Shown in pieces: positions 20,576-33,599 of a DNA stretch of 64,000 bases. The number at the start of each line of letters is the position of its first letter. Positions within the stretch are counted from its first letter, which is position 1. Source of the DNA: Megamerina dolium (taxonomy: Eukaryota > Arthropoda > Insecta > Diptera > Megamerinidae); NCBI GenBank assembly GCA_963854835.1, contig OY978530.1, positions 21,099,937 through 21,163,936 of the forward strand. Direction: 5' to 3'. The notes beneath the pieces were generated by a model. That model saw only the letters and a program-made list of their open reading frames with translations. It made no database searches and was not told the origin of the DNA. Both the position numbers and the translations under genes were made by a program.

Positions 20576-21965
20576 AGGTGCAAAATACGGACTCAGAAGG
20601 AAAAAAAAAATAAAAAATTGCCTCGGATAGAGCTTCGTTTTGTGAATATAAAAAAATTTGTCTCTGCAAATGCCCACACAAGGCGTGGTTCAAGGTCAAA
20701 GTTCAAGATGAGGTCAAGATTACTCGAGACACAAGCAAGTTTTTTCTACAATATTGGTATTAAAACATAGGAAATTTTAATACCTTTTTATAGGTATATA
20801 ATATTTTATATGAATTTTTAACTTTTTAAATGTTATGAAGAAAATTATAAATTTTTTATAAAAATTTTGTAAAAACCGATTTTTTGTTTCGAAAAAGTCC
20901 CCCATTAATCTATCAAAAATTATATATTATTTCAAAGATCATAGGATTACATAGGAATGGTATATAAAATATATTTTTAAAGAATTTTTATATATTTTAA
21001 ATATATTTTTTTTTATGGTCATACTTTCACTATAGCAAATATGTGCACAGAGGAATAGTGAGGCATTTATAATCATAGCGGTAGACATAGACAAAAGAAC
21101 TAAGGAAAAATAGGATGAAATAGTATAATTAACTAATTCTTTTATTAATCTAATAAAGACCACATTGTTAGAGCCCTATGTTGTAGATTATCCTGATGTT
21201 GAATACAATATTGAAACAAACGAATAAAATTTCAATACTAAAAATTATAAAGAGATTTCAATGCTAAAACTTCTGTCGCGAAGCTGGCGTCGGGCCTATA
21301 AGGGTTATTTTTTTGCGTCCGGCCGAAGGCTGGCTATCAAAAAAGCATTTTTGCTAAAATACTGTTGGTCGCGAAGCCGGCTTCGGGCCTATAAGGGTTA
21401 TTTTTTTTGCGCCCGGCCGAAGGCCGGCTATCAAAAAAACTTTTGTCCTAAAATACTGTTGGTTGCGATACTGAATTTGAAGACATGCAGGTAATTGTAT
21501 CGAAAGCCGTCCATATTGGTAACACTTGATGAAGTATCAGCTTGAAACAATGCATACAAATTCTGGAAAAATATGTTTTATACACCGTTGTGAAGGTAAT
21601 TGTATTAGCTTTAGTATGGTGCTAAATTTTCGATAGGTAAATAAGGCTTATTTTCGAAAAAAAAATTGGTTTTTGAAAAAAAAAAAAATTTTAATTTATA
21701 GTTTTGATAATAACTTTTAAAATGTAAAAAATAGGTATTAAATTATATATATCAGTAGAAAGGTATTTAAAAAACCTTTCTTATGATACCCATATTATAG
21801 AAAAAAATTGCGTGTCTATCGAATAATCTCGACCTCAATTTTGAACTTTGACCTTGAGCCACGCCTTGTATGGGCATTTGCAGAGACAGATTTTTTATTT
21901 TTTATATTCACAAAACGAAGCAATTTTTTATTTTTTTTTTTCCCTTCTGAGTCCGTATTCTGCAC
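20576..21965. mobile_element. large inverted-repeat (foldback-like) element with tandem-repeat core
   Basis: About 150 bp at 20576-20730 reappear as an inverted copy at 21815-21965. Shared landmarks are ATACGGACTCAGAAGG, TTCGTTTTGTGAATATAAAA and CTCTGCAAATGCCCA. The left arm has about 11 extra bases. The loop of roughly 1.1 kb is AT-rich and holds a 93-94-bp tandem repeat at 21278-21480. The left arm abuts and truncates the transposase at 20570. I see no target duplication and no coding region, so this is a non-autonomous foldback- or MITE-type repeat of unknown family. Confidence 0.75.
21278..21480. repeat. tandem repeat, ~93-94 bp period, 2.2 units
   Basis: Units begin GCGAAGC(T/C)GGC and contain CCTATAAGGGTTATTT and CCGGCCGAAGGC(T/C)GGCTATC. 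Each includes a short GC-rich palindrome (GGCCGAAGGC-type) in otherwise AT-rich DNA. The same family occurs in reverse orientation at 39530-39800. Confidence 0.85.
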
Positions 21966-22009
21966 TTGTTATAGCACGACTAATATATTCTTTATATGAT
22001 ATAAATTAT

Positions 22010-22258
22010 GTCAAATAAGTACCCGGAAATTGGAAATTCTTACGATTGGTATAAATCGTTCAAAGAGGGGCGAGAAGAAATCGCAACGCATACAAAAGGT
22101 TGACTTGTTCCTAATGACGCCGTAACCAAACTAAATGACACATAGCAATAAAAATTCACAGAATAGTGGCTGACAGTTGTGCCATCCTGGGAAAAATTTT
22201 TTTTTTAAATATTCTCGAGGGAAAATTAAAAATGAGAATTTCCGGGTACTTATTTGAC
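22010..22258. mobile_element. short MITE with ~21-bp inverted ends, mariner-derived
   Basis: Inverted ends GTCAAATAAGTACCCGGAAA (22010 on) and its complement ending at 22258 enclose about 250 bp. Inside, near 22045-22080, the sequence translates to DWYKSFKEGREEI, like the N-terminal region of mariner transposases. This suggests an internally deleted mariner. A TA flank is not preserved. Confidence 0.6.
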
Positions 22259-24233
22259 GGAATGTATTCTTTATTCTCTTTCGCCTTTTTGTGTTTACAA
22301 AACATGTTAAAGTATAATTACAAAACTTGAAATATACGTTGTTTTTCACATATTTTTACTTAAAAGATTTTTTTGTTGAGCAGCAGACATTCACATTTCT
22401 ATTTTAGAATAACAAGCCTGCATTCCTTCTAATTATACCCGTATGTCAGCAATTGACGATTTTCACAACAACAAATACTTGAAGTACATGCAAACGAATA
22501 TCAAATATCATACAATTTTTATATAACAATACAATTTTTGTGAACTTTTCCTGAAATATTCACAATGAGAGAACTAACCGAAGGTAAGATAACCATACTT
22601 TGGTGAAAATGAGTGTATCTTCAGACTATCAGGCTACCAGTTAGCTATCCTCTAGTGAAAGGCAAAGTTAACAGGATTTTGTGAAAACGGTTCTAATATC
22701 ACTTGTTATATATGGATAATCGATTTTTCACTCATTTAACTGTAATGTCCACCCTCGGTATTCAAATTGAGTCAATATAGTATTATACAATATTAAATAT
22801 GTCATGTCAATGCACAATATCTCGTTTGAGAGTTTCGAGACAATGTTTAAATATTAGTGGTATTCATGTAATCGTATGAAAGCCGTAAATCAATTGATAT
22901 ATGTATATTTATAAGATGATTTTTTGCGCCTCGTAAAAGATTACGCGATTACAGTTTTTTCAAAAGTTGCTTTAGTTTGAAGAGAATGCATCATTTTTTA
23001 TGTACTGTAATGCAATAGTACGAATAGTTATAAAACATACTTTACAGCATAGATGCCCTCGCCTATGCACTTGAAACATTTTTGTTCTTGTAAATGCATT
23101 TAGGCATAGGCTGTGCATTCTCATATGCACTCACAGCACTCCGTACAAAGAAGTACGAAATACACAAACAATTTTGTCTTTTTTCATTTCTTATATTTCT
23201 AATTTGTGTATACTAATGTCAAGGCAACATTTTCGTATGCTTTGTTGGTACAAAAACGCGGCAGTTCTACATTCTTGAAAGTAGATTCTGTGGATTGAGA
23301 AGCACTGAGAGATATGATATGTGTTTTATTTTATTATTATTCTGAACATTGGAGGCTTCTTTAAAATTGTCTACAACTGACCTCGACATAAATTTGGATA
23401 ATTTATTGGAAGGATCATGGGAGTTTTAAAGAACATTTGGAGTAAATTTTATTCTTTGGTTGCTTTTTTAATTACAGATAACTTTGTACAAAATGAAATT
23501 CTCTTTTTTTTTTAGTGTACATATTCAAGTAATTTTTTTCCTTTTTTATAACAATGAGGTTTATATGAATTGGTATTCCATAAGGAGCTTTTGGGCACTC
23601 CTGCTTTACAGTTATCCCAAATGAATATTGTTATAACTTACGTTGAATAAAGATTATTCCTCAGTTGCCTTGCTACCTACGTTTTAACCACATGTATATC
23701 AAATTTCTATTCCGCTATAGATATATATAGTGATTCTTTGCCTAGTTTTAACTACAATAAAAAGCATTTCACGCTTTTGAAAATTATATCGATTTGATTG
23801 TTACCTAATTTACACTTATTTTAAACAATATTTTCTACTTTTTATTTATATCTTCCATCAAAGTGTGTTTATTAGTTTTTAAACTATTATTCATTTTCTA
23901 CTTTGTGAGGAATAAATCTACATGGATAAGTGCATAATAATAAATTTTATTAATTCATCAAGTCTTCAAACATGGCAGTCATAGTAATATTGTGTGAATA
24001 AGCGAATGAATCAAAACAAACAAAAATTGTGTAACACGAAGTAGGCCTAGCACACATACACATGCCAAAGGATTCTGCGCACTTGTCACACAGCACATAT
24101 GCACTTATATATCTATGTATATCTAATTATATATCTATTTACAGCAATGTAGCTGTGCGCTAGATGTTTCTATTTCATCACCATTCAAGTTCGCATCCAA
24201 AAATCATAGAAAATGAAGAAAGAATAAAATATA
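22259..24233. other. long stretch with no recognised feature
   Basis: Nearly 2 kb of AT-rich sequence. No frame is long or similar to a known family, and I see no inverted or direct repeats of note. It is the largest unexplained interval of the window. Confidence 0.5.
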
Positions 24234-24237
24234 ATAT

Positions 24238-24431
24238 TGTTACGTTTTTATTTTGTGAGCGTTTAATTTTACTCGAATCAACATTTTTCGATGACTGGAT
24301 TCTGTCAATAATAATTGCAACACTCTCTACAACAACAATTTATTTAATCAATACTTCTATTTACAACAATCTAATATATTTGCTACTTTAACTTGAAATC
24401 GGTTTATTTTGCCTGGATCACACTCGTTACA
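24238..24431 (-). repeat. Gypsy-D 3' LTR (short, diverged)
   Basis: 194 bp, less than half the length of the other Gypsy LTRs but with matching ends and internal blocks (GACTGGATTCTGT, CAACAATTTATTTAAT). ATAT lies next to the outer end. Confidence 0.75.
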
Positions 24432-24479
24432 CTGCCATCCACTCATCTTTGTTCGCCCCGAACAAGTTTTTATGCTTCC

Positions 24480-26215
24480 ACCTGATATGGCGAAGGTCGG
24501 TTCAAGTGAGCTACTGTAAATTTTGCCTTTTTATTCCAAGCACACGATACCTCCCGTCATTAATTTTCGTAATTATATGATCCTTCCCAATGAGTCTGTA
24601 GTTTAGGGGACATGTCTATCTTTCGTTGTGGATTATAAAGTATTACAAGTTCTCCTCCGTAAAACCCATTGAAAGTTGCTCTTAAATCATACCTGGCCTT
24701 CATCTTGTCGCTTATCCTTTGCGATCACTCTCTGATGAACTGATGTACTTCATCCAACTGCTCCCGCTTTTCATTATTATAGTAACCTATGGTTTTTCTT
24801 GTTGATGTAGCGACTCCAAATTTTAAATCAGATGGCAGTCTCAACTCGTTTCCAAATATTCCTATTGTTGGTATAGTAACCGTCGTATCATGTTGAGCGC
24901 ATCGATATGCCATGAGAAACATCCCAGCCTTTTTGGTATTTATATACGACCTTTCTCAGATATTCCTCCAATATCTTCTTGCACTCGTTCGGTGGTCCAT
25001 GACTCTTCCGGGGAGATATTCGTAAGTCGTATGTCGACAATGTGCTCCTTGCTTTCTACTCAAGAACAATGATTACATTGCATTCTACATATAAGGATGA
25101 CGAGATAGAGTATCCGCGCTACCATGATGCCCTTTACGATGTTCGATTGTAAAGTTATAACTCTGCTCCCGTTCAATCCAGCGCGCGAATTGTCCTTCTA
25201 GATTTTTAAACTGTAACAACAACCTTAGGGCTGCGTGGTCAGTTTGTAGATGAAATAACTGACCGTACAAGTACTTAAGAAAATATTTTACACATTCCAG
25301 TTCTGCGAGCAGCTCTCTTCGAGTTACACAGTAGTTTCTTTATGGCTTTGGCTGTAGTATGCTATTACTTTTTGTTGTCCTTCTATATATAATTTCCAAA
25401 TCCAGAAACAAATCGTCTATAATGGGTACAGAAGCCTAGGAAGTTTCTTAACGCATAAAGATTCGCCGGAATAGGCCATCCTTGCACTCCTGCTGCTTTC
25501 TCTTCGTCAGTACGTACCCCGTCCATATTTACTTTATGACCAACATACTGAACTTCTCACATGAAAAGTGATTGTATATGCTAAAATACTTCTTTCAACT
25601 TTTCCAGGTTGTCGTTAAAATCTTTTACCATCACTATAATATCATCGAGGTACACCAAGCACTTTCTCCAGTGTATTCCTCTTAGTACACGATCTATCAA
25701 ACGTTCGAAAGTAGCCGAAGCCTTACATAAGCCAAATGGCATCACTGTGAATTGCCATAGACCACCGCCAATACTAAAGACTGGTTTCTATTTCTCCTTT
25801 TCACCTAGTTCCACTTGCCAGTAGCCATTTTGCAGATCAAGAACTTAAAACCACTCTTGACACGCACCAAATAGCGTGTCATCGATTCCTGGCATTGGAT
25901 ACCTGTCTTTTGTCTTGATATCATTTGGTTTTCTGTAATCCACACAGAATCAAGTATTTCCATCCTTCTTCTTACCAGCACAACTGGTGAACTTCAAGCA
26001 CTCGCGGACAGTTCAATAAGACCTTTCTTCTGCATATCGGTAATAATTTTAAAGGCTTCATCTCTTTTGGCCAATGGATCTCGTCGTGGTACTTGACGGA
26101 TTGGTCTGGAATCGCCGGTGTCAACGTTATGTTTCACGAAGGTTGTTCGTTCTCCAGTTTTTCCATTTGATGAAAATGTTGAACTATGCGTCTCCAATAG
26201 CGGTAGGGCCTTTTT
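24480..26215 (-). pseudogene. Gypsy-D pol remnant
   Basis: Pieces in minus-strand order: RT entry (TSRPIRQ-type and LAKRDEAFKIITDMQKKGLI) at 26000-26215; decayed RT core at 25340-26000, where the YxDD area near 25630-25650 reads YLDDI; RNase H (QTDHAALRLLLQFKN) at 25085-25330; and integrase C-terminal core (FLMAYRCAQHDTTVTIPTIG) at 24725-24922. Most of integrase is deleted: sequence jumps from the catalytic-core end to the pre-integrase linker near 24973. Many stops and frameshifts. Confidence 0.8.
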
Positions 26216-26295
26216 TTTGCTGAAAACTTGGAGAAATATTGTTTTTAATACAAAGAGCTTTAAAGTCATTGAATTTATGTAAAGTAGTTCCTTAC

Positions 26296-26811
<516 letters not shown>

Positions 26812-27073
26812 TCCTTTATATAACATTAATTAAATTATAAAATACGTGCAAATTTCCATTTTTCTAACATTATTTATATTACAAAACATTCGCGGTTCAA
26901 GTATTCTTAAATAACTACTTATAAATCGTTCTTGCACAAATACAAACAATACAAATGTATATAAGATATATAAAACCCATGTATATATCATCTGAGCTAC
27001 AAGAAATATGAAATATTATAAAATTAGCGTTATGAAAACGAACCGTGTAGAAATCATGTATTAGAATTGATAT

Positions 27074-27510
27074 TGTTACGTTTTTATTCTGTGAGCGTTT
27101 AATTCTATTTGAATTACCTTGTTCGATCACTGGATTCTGTTAATGATAACTGCAAAAATTATATTATACAACTATATACAGCAACAATTTATTTAATAAA
27201 ATCTATTTACAATCAACTCTGTTTATAATCAACTATTTACAATAACACTTTAATGTACTAGCAACTTTTGCTTCTATATAGATGTTTGCGCAGTCACGTT
27301 CGGAATTCGATTGATTTTCCTTCTCAACACTGGCTCTATTTATACTCTGTTGGCAACACCCCAGAATCTTCCGTTATCGAGATTCTTCTCTTCCTTTCTC
27401 GTTGGCTTGTTCTGGTTATCGCTTATTTCTTTTTGTTGACATTCGTTTCGATGCTGCCAATAGTGTCAGTCACAATAGTGATGAGTAATCAACTATCGAT
27501 ACTCGTTACA
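27074..27510 (-). repeat. Gypsy-C 3' LTR
   Basis: 437 bp with the family's TGTAACG...ACGTAACA ends on the minus strand. The adjoining internal bases 27511-27527 are the polypurine tract GGTTAAGAGGAGGGCAG. Confidence 0.9.
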
Positions 27511-27548
27511 CTGCCCTCCTCTTAACCTTGTTCGTCCCGAACAAGTTT

Positions 27549-28937
27549 TTATACTTCCCCTGGATATGGCGCAAGTCGCTCTAAGTGCACTACTTTAAAC
27601 TTTGCTCTTTTATTCCAGGCACGTTGAATACGATACACTACGTCATTTATCTTTGCTATAATCTCATATGGTCCTTCCCAATGAGTCTGTAGTTTAGGGG
27701 ACAGGCCTTTCTTTCGTTGTGGATTATGAAGCATTACAAGCTCTCCTTCATAGAACCCTTTTGAATTTGCTTTCAAGTCATACCTGGCCTTCATCTTATC
27801 GCTTATCATCTGCGACCGCTCTCTGATGAACTGATGTACTTCATCCAACTGTTCCCGCTTTTCGCTAGTATAATTTCCTTCGGTTGATCTCGTTGGTGTT
27901 ACAACTCCAAATTTTAAATCAGCTGGCAGTCTTAACTCGTTTCCAAAAATTGCCATTGCTGGTGTAGTAGCCGTCGTATCATGTTGTGCGCATCTATATG
28001 CCATGAGGAACATTGATATATGTACATCCCAGTCTCTTTGGTATTTATCTACGACTTTTCTCAAATATTCCTCCAAGGTGCGGTTAAATCGTTCTACCAT
28101 GCCATCAGATTGTGGATGCAAAGGTGTTGTACGAGTTTTGTATATACCCAGCATACGGCATATCTCTTGGAATACAACTGATTCGAAATTTCGACCTTGG
28201 TCCGAGTGTAACTCCATCGGTACACCAAAACGAGTAACCCATTGGTTGACGAATACATCCGCAACTGTACTAGCTTCCTGATTTTGAATGGGGTATACTT
28301 CAGGCCATTTACTGAAGTAATCTATAACCACCAGAACATACTTGTTTCCTGCGTTGCTTATTGGAAATGGCCCAGCTATGTCCATAGCAATTCGCTCAAA
28401 TGGAGCACCCACGGTGTATTGGTGCATCTTACCACGACTTTTCTTAGTGGGACCTTTGGCCATTGCACATTGCTTACACTTCCGAATCCAATCAGCGACA
28501 TGGTCATGACATCCAACCCAATAAAATCGTTTCTTTATTTTCTCGACGGTTTTGGTGATTTCCAAATGCCCTCCACTGGAGGCATTGTGATACTCAGCTA
28601 TCACTTCATTTATTCTTGCCTTGGGTACCACTAGCAGATCATAAGTGATTTTTCCATCTTCGCTTTCCCATGTGCGGAATAAACATCCGTCTCGTAAGTG
28701 CAGGCTTTGCCACTGCGCCCAGTATGCCTTTGCTATTGGACTCTCATTAGCCATTTCTTGCCAATCTGGACGTATGCCCTGCTTCTTGTATTCCATAATC
28801 TTTACGAGATCTGGGTCGTTCCGCTGATCTTCTTGCACTCGTTCGGTGGTCCATGTCTCCTCCGGCAATATATTTGTAAGTCGTACGTCGACAATGTGCT
28901 CCTTGCTTTCCACTCGAGAACAATGTTTACATTCCAT
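27549..28937 (-). CDS. Gypsy-C integrase frame (462 codons), lacks its own start
   Basis: An intact integrase. The linker NDPDLVKIMEYKKQG is followed by the zinc-binding module (HNASSGGHLEITKTVEKI ... CKQCAMAKG) and the catalytic core with AMDIAGPFPI (first D), HSDQGRNFESV (second D) and MVERFNRTLEEYL (E). A chromodomain-less C-terminus follows with the GPY-type motif (THWEGPYEIIAKINDVVYRI). It is part of pol and normally released by the element's protease. An 11-nt deletion near 29033 separates it from the upstream pol frame, so it cannot be made from the normal polyprotein. Confidence 0.88.
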   Translation of the reverse strand: MECKHCSRVESKEHIVDVRLTNILPEETWTTERVQEDQRNDPDLVKIMEYKKQGIRPDWQEMANESPIAKAYWAQWQSLHLRDGCLFRTWESEDGKITYDLLVVPKARINEVIAEYHNASSGGHLEITKTVEKIKKRFYWVGCHDHVADWIRKCKQCAMAKGPTKKSRGKMHQYTVGAPFERIAMDIAGPFPISNAGNKYVLVVIDYFSKWPEVYPIQNQEASTVADVFVNQWVTRFGVPMELHSDQGRNFESVVFQEICRMLGIYKTRTTPLHPQSDGMVERFNRTLEEYLRKVVDKYQRDWDVHISMFLMAYRCAQHDTTATTPAMAIFGNELRLPADLKFGVVTPTRSTEGNYTSEKREQLDEVHQFIRERSQMISDKMKARYDLKANSKGFYEGELVMLHNPQRKKGLSPKLQTHWEGPYEIIAKINDVVYRIQRAWNKRAKFKVVHLERLAPYPGEV

Positions 28938-29025
28938 TTTGCAAGGACGACGAGATAGAGCATCCGCGTTGCCGTGATGTCCTCCTTTACGATGTTCGAT
29001 GGTAAAATGATAACTCTGCAGCCTT

Positions 29026-31121
29026 TCAATCCAGTCCTTCTGGGTTTTTAAATTGTAATAACCACCTTAGCGCTGCGTGGTCAGTTCGTAGATGAAATGA
29101 CTGACCGTACAAGTATTTATGGAAATACTTTACACATTCCAATATTGCGAGCAACTCTCTTCGAGTGACACAGTAGTTTCTTTCTGGCTTCGACAGGATT
29201 TTACTGTAGTATGCTATTACTTTTTCTTGCCCACCTATGATCTGAGAGAGCACACCACCTATTCCATAGCCACTCGCATCTGTGTCTAACACAAACTTTT
29301 GACCAGGTACTGGATACGCTAATACTGGTGCTGAACAGAGTTTTTCTTTCAGTTGTTCGAATGCTTTCTGTTGGTCTTCGCCCCATACAAATGGTTTGTT
29401 CTTTCTTGTTAACTCATGCAGACTGCTGGCGATGTTTGCAAATCCAGGAACAAATCGTCTATAGTAGGTACATAAGCCTAGGAAGCTTCTTAACTCGTGA
29501 AGATTCGATGGAATAGGCCATTCTTGTACTGCTGCTACTTTCTCCTCGTCGGTATGTACCCCTTCTGTTGTTACTTTATGACCAAGATATTTAACTTCTT
29601 GCCTGAAGAGTGAACACTTTTTCATATTCAGTTTAAGCCCTGCTGATTGTATACGCTCAAATACTTCTTTCAACTTTTCCAGGTGGTCGTTAAAATCTTT
29701 TCCCATCACGATAATGTCATCGAGGTACACCAAGCACGTTTTACAGTGTAGTCCTCTGAGTACACGCTCCATCAAACGTTCAAAAGTAGCTGGCGCATTG
29801 CATAAGCCTAATGGCATAACTGTAAATTGCCATAGACCATCGCCAATACTGAAAGCTGTTTTCTCTTTGTTTTCCTTACCAAGTTCCACTTGCCAGTAGC
29901 CACTTTGCAAATCAAGAGTTGAGAACCACTTCGCACCAGATAGGGTGTCCAGAGTGTCATCGATTCTTGGCAGTGGATAGCTGTCTTTTTTCCTAATATC
30001 ATTCAGCTTTCTGTAATCAACACAGAATCGAGTACTTCCATCCTTATTCTTTACCAGCACAACTGGTGAACTCCATGGACTCGCTGTTGGTTCAATAACA
30101 CCTTGTTTCTGCATATCGGTAATCAGCTTAATGGCTTCGTCTCTTTTGGCCAATGGAACTTGTCGTGGTGTTTGACGAATTGGTCTAGAATCACCGATGT
30201 CAATGTGATGCTTCACGATGGTTGTTCGTCCTCCAGTTTTTCCATTTGAAGAAAAGATTGAACTGTACTTCTCCAATACTTGTAAAGCCTTTTCTTTTTG
30301 CTGTTTGGTAAGCACACCTGCCCATTCCTCCATCTGTGCTTTTATTTCCGCCCTGACAGTTCCTGATCTTCCACTTTTTATCGACGAACCCTTTTCGCAG
30401 TCTACTACGGCAGTAACTTCCTGGCAATGACCAATCACCATTCCTTTCTTTACAACTGTAGATGTATTAGTTGGATTTAAAATTCGCACCGGTACTATTC
30501 CATTTTCTTTAGGTTCTACTAACGTCCTACCAAGTATGATGTTTTTATTCGTTATTTCTTTATCTGCTTCCACCAGCCACAACTTGCCTGTCCCATCATC
30601 CACATTCATCTGTGCCCATATCACCGCTTCTGATTTTGCTGGAACCTCTTGGCGTTGACATGACAGTACTCGTTTGATGTTCCCACTACGCTTGTAATCG
30701 ATGTTCAATGGTAGTTCGACATTTGCATAACGTAGTATCCGTTGATTTAAATCTAACGTAAATCCGTTGTCAATCATAAAATCAACACCAATTATTACGT
30801 CATCGATGATGTCGGCCACAATGAATTCATGTTCCCATGTGCAATTTCCAATAGATACTCGTTTCTTTATCTTGCCCAGAATTTGTGCATCCTCACCCGT
30901 TGCTGTACGCAATTTTATTCCCATTAAAGGCTCAAACCTCTTTACCAAATCGCTCTTGATTATAGAATGTGATGCACCAGTGTCCAGGGTTAACATGAAT
31001 TCCATATTGTCCAATTTTCCATCAATAGTCAAGCTGCTTGGCACACGCTGTAGTTGTGAAATGTGAATGATGGGGCAACCCACTGTTGGAGTCAGTTCAC
31101 GCCCCGCTGAACTGACTCGAT
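29026..31121 (-). CDS. Gypsy-C protease-RT-RNase H frame
   Basis: A long open pol frame, in frame -1 relative to gag and overlapping its end; it opens upstream of the GTG at 31083 and probably has no start of its own. The retropepsin is at 30600-31030 (MLTLDTGASHSII; IIGVDFMIDNG). RT at 29500-30300 carries SPWSSPVVLVKNKDGSTRF, WFSTLDLQSGYWQVEL and LVYLDDIIVMG. RNase H has FVLDTDASGYGIGGVLSQ, YCVTRRELLAILE and RTDHAALRWLL. It ends prematurely (NPEGLD) because an 11-nt deletion near 29033 shifts the frame before integrase. All catalytic motifs of protease, RT and RNase H look intact. Confidence 0.9.
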
Positions 31122-31131
31122 TTAGTTTAAC
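31089..31131 (-). promoter_or_regulatory. -1 ribosomal frameshift signal at gag/pol junction (predicted)
   Basis: Minus strand: slippery heptamer G_TTA_AAC (31125-31131) lies in the gag frame directly before the gag stop TAA (31122-31124). After a 6-nt spacer (which includes the stop) comes a perfect 11-bp stem, GAGTCAGTTCA pairing with TGAACTGACTC (31118-31108 and 31099-31089), with an 8-nt loop GCGGGGCG. The pol frame is at -1 and open through the site. This matches the heptamer-spacer-stem layout of known -1 signals. The GC-rich loop could also form a pseudoknot. Confidence 0.8.
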
Positions 31132-31598
31132 GATGGATTTGTGTTAGTGGAGCGATCGCTATCCACCTTATTCTCCTTCTTTTGTCTTCCTGGAGAATTC
31201 GATCTTGATCGCTTTCGTCGTAGACGGCAGTCACGCGCCATGTGTCCTGGTTTGTCACAAATGAAGCACTTACCAGTAAATTTGTTTTCGCGTCGACCTG
31301 TTGTTTTTCCTTCAGGCTGCGCTACAGATTTGAATGCCTGACACACTGCTTCAACCAGATCTGCTGTTTCTGTTTCTAGTTGGCGTACCCGTGGCATTGG
31401 TCGACACATCAAACTGGCGGCTTCAAACGTCAATGCACTACTGACTGCTTCGGCATAAGAATTCCTTGGTGACATGACTAGGGCACGCTTTGTCTCTCCA
31501 TCACGTATGCCATCTATGAATGCCTCTATTTTTATTTTTTCGACGAACTCTTCCGAATTACCAGAGAACGCAAGATGATAAACTCTGTTTATAATCAA
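31122..31598 (-). pseudogene. Gypsy-C Gag, C-terminal part
   Basis: Encodes the end of the Gag core (HLAFSGNSEEFVEKIKIEAF), a linker, and one zinc knuckle CFICDKPGHMARDC, then a basic serine/arginine tail ending NPSLN. The N-terminal half, with SAP-like motif and coiled coil, is lost in the deletion that fuses gag to the truncated 5' LTR at about 31580. Confidence 0.88.
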
Positions 31599-31876
31599 CT
31601 ATTTACAATAACACTTTAATGTACTAGCAACTTTTGCTTCTATATAGATGTTTGCGCAGTCACGTTCGGAATTAGATTGATTTTCCTTCTCAACACTGGC
31701 TCTATTTATACTCTGTTGGCAACACCCCAGAATCTTCCGTTATCGAGATTCTTCTCTTCCTTTCTGGTTGGCTTGTTCTGGTTATCGCTTATTTCTTTTT
31801 GTTGACATTCGTTTCGATGCTGCCAATAGTGTCAGTCACAATAGTGATGAGTAATCAACTATCGATACTCGTTACA
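31581..31876 (-). repeat. Gypsy-C 5' LTR, partial
   Basis: Matches about 27213-27510 of the 3' LTR; the part nearest gag is missing. The outer end is followed by ATAT (31877-31880). Confidence 0.9.
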
Positions 31877-31880
31877 ATAT

Positions 31881-32970
<1,090 letters not shown>

Positions 32971-33164
32971 ACAGGTGCGAAAGGAGGCAGTGGAAATAAG
33001 TTAAGTCAGTCAGATTCAGAAGCGCATCACACCAGCAACTTATAGTGCTGGTATCATAAAAAAATATGGTACTAATCGATATGCGACGAAACAAACTTAT
33101 CGATAATTCGACATTTCTCGCTACAGCGCTGGCAGAACCGATTAGGTGCACTGCAACAACGTAA

Positions 33165-33321
33165 TATACATAAGAATTCCGTTGCAAAATCGCCTGTTAT
33201 TGAACCTGTTATTTTTCTACAACTACCGTTCACCGTTCTACATCATGGCGACAAAACAAGCTCCACAGTTGTCTCCGGAAAACATGGTAATTTCTTACAA
33301 GCGTAAGGCCCACATTTTTTG
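33165..33321 (+). pseudogene. inverted fragment of Pao gag start, outside the Pao-3 3' LTR
   Basis: Plus-strand reading from 33244 gives MATKQAPQLSPENMVISYKR, the same N-terminus as the Pao-3 gag (MTTKQVPQLSPENMVIFYKR) on the opposite strand at 38424-38486. The 5' leader matches too (33165-33243 against 38487-38580). It ends at about 33311, ten bases before the LTR of Pao-3. So a piece of a second copy lies head-to-head with Pao-3. Confidence 0.85.
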
Positions 33322-33576
33322 TGTGTAGTCTAATGAGCGATCAAACGACAAATGACTCTAATTGCTATTTACAAAAAATTAAAGACCTACTGATGATCAA
33401 AGGTATGACGAAAGTATACCGAATAAAAAGAACCGTACATAAAAATATTACATATGTAAATAATATAAAGCACTATGTATATGTATTAATGATATTTGGC
33501 GCCTCAGATATGCTGCCTACGTTGATTGCGCTGCTTGTATCTGGTTCAATGTTGACGATGGCTGCATAACCAAACA
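33322..33576 (-). repeat. Pao-3 3' LTR with adjoining polypurine tract
   Basis: Minus-strand reading starts TGTTTGGTTATGCAGCC and ends GACTACACA. The internal side (33577-33594) reads CCAAAGGGGGGAGAA on the element strand, a classic polypurine tract. Confidence 0.85.
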
Positions 33577-33599
33577 TTCTCCCCCCTTTGGAAGGCTAT

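Larger units (their letters stand above)
24238..26215 (-). mobile_element. Gypsy-D: old, deleted Gypsy copy
   Basis: A diverged relative of the Gypsy array. An LTR-like block at 24238-24431 begins TGTTACGTTTTTATT and ends CACTCGTTACA (plus-strand reading) and is flanked by ATAT at 24234-24237. It is followed by a weaker polypurine tract (complement of CTGCCATCCACTCATC). Internal sequence runs minus-strand through integrase, RNase H and RT remnants and is cut at about 26215, so there is no 5' LTR. Confidence 0.8.
27074..31876 (-). mobile_element. Gypsy-C: single Gypsy copy with 5' deletion
   Basis: 3' LTR 27074-27510 and a partial 5' LTR 31581-31876, with ATAT on both outer sides (27070-27073 and 31877-31880). 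Internally it keeps the Gag C-terminus, protease, RT, RNase H and integrase of the family. Missing are the first part of Gag, the leader, the primer site and roughly 135 bp of the 5' LTR, removed in one deletion between Gag and LTR. It is the only copy here with protease and the gag/pol junction. Confidence 0.9.

Noticed and set aside
21278..21480. Tandem repeats considered as a CRISPR array
   Set aside because: The units are about 93 bp, lack repeat-spacer structure, and the DNA is animal.
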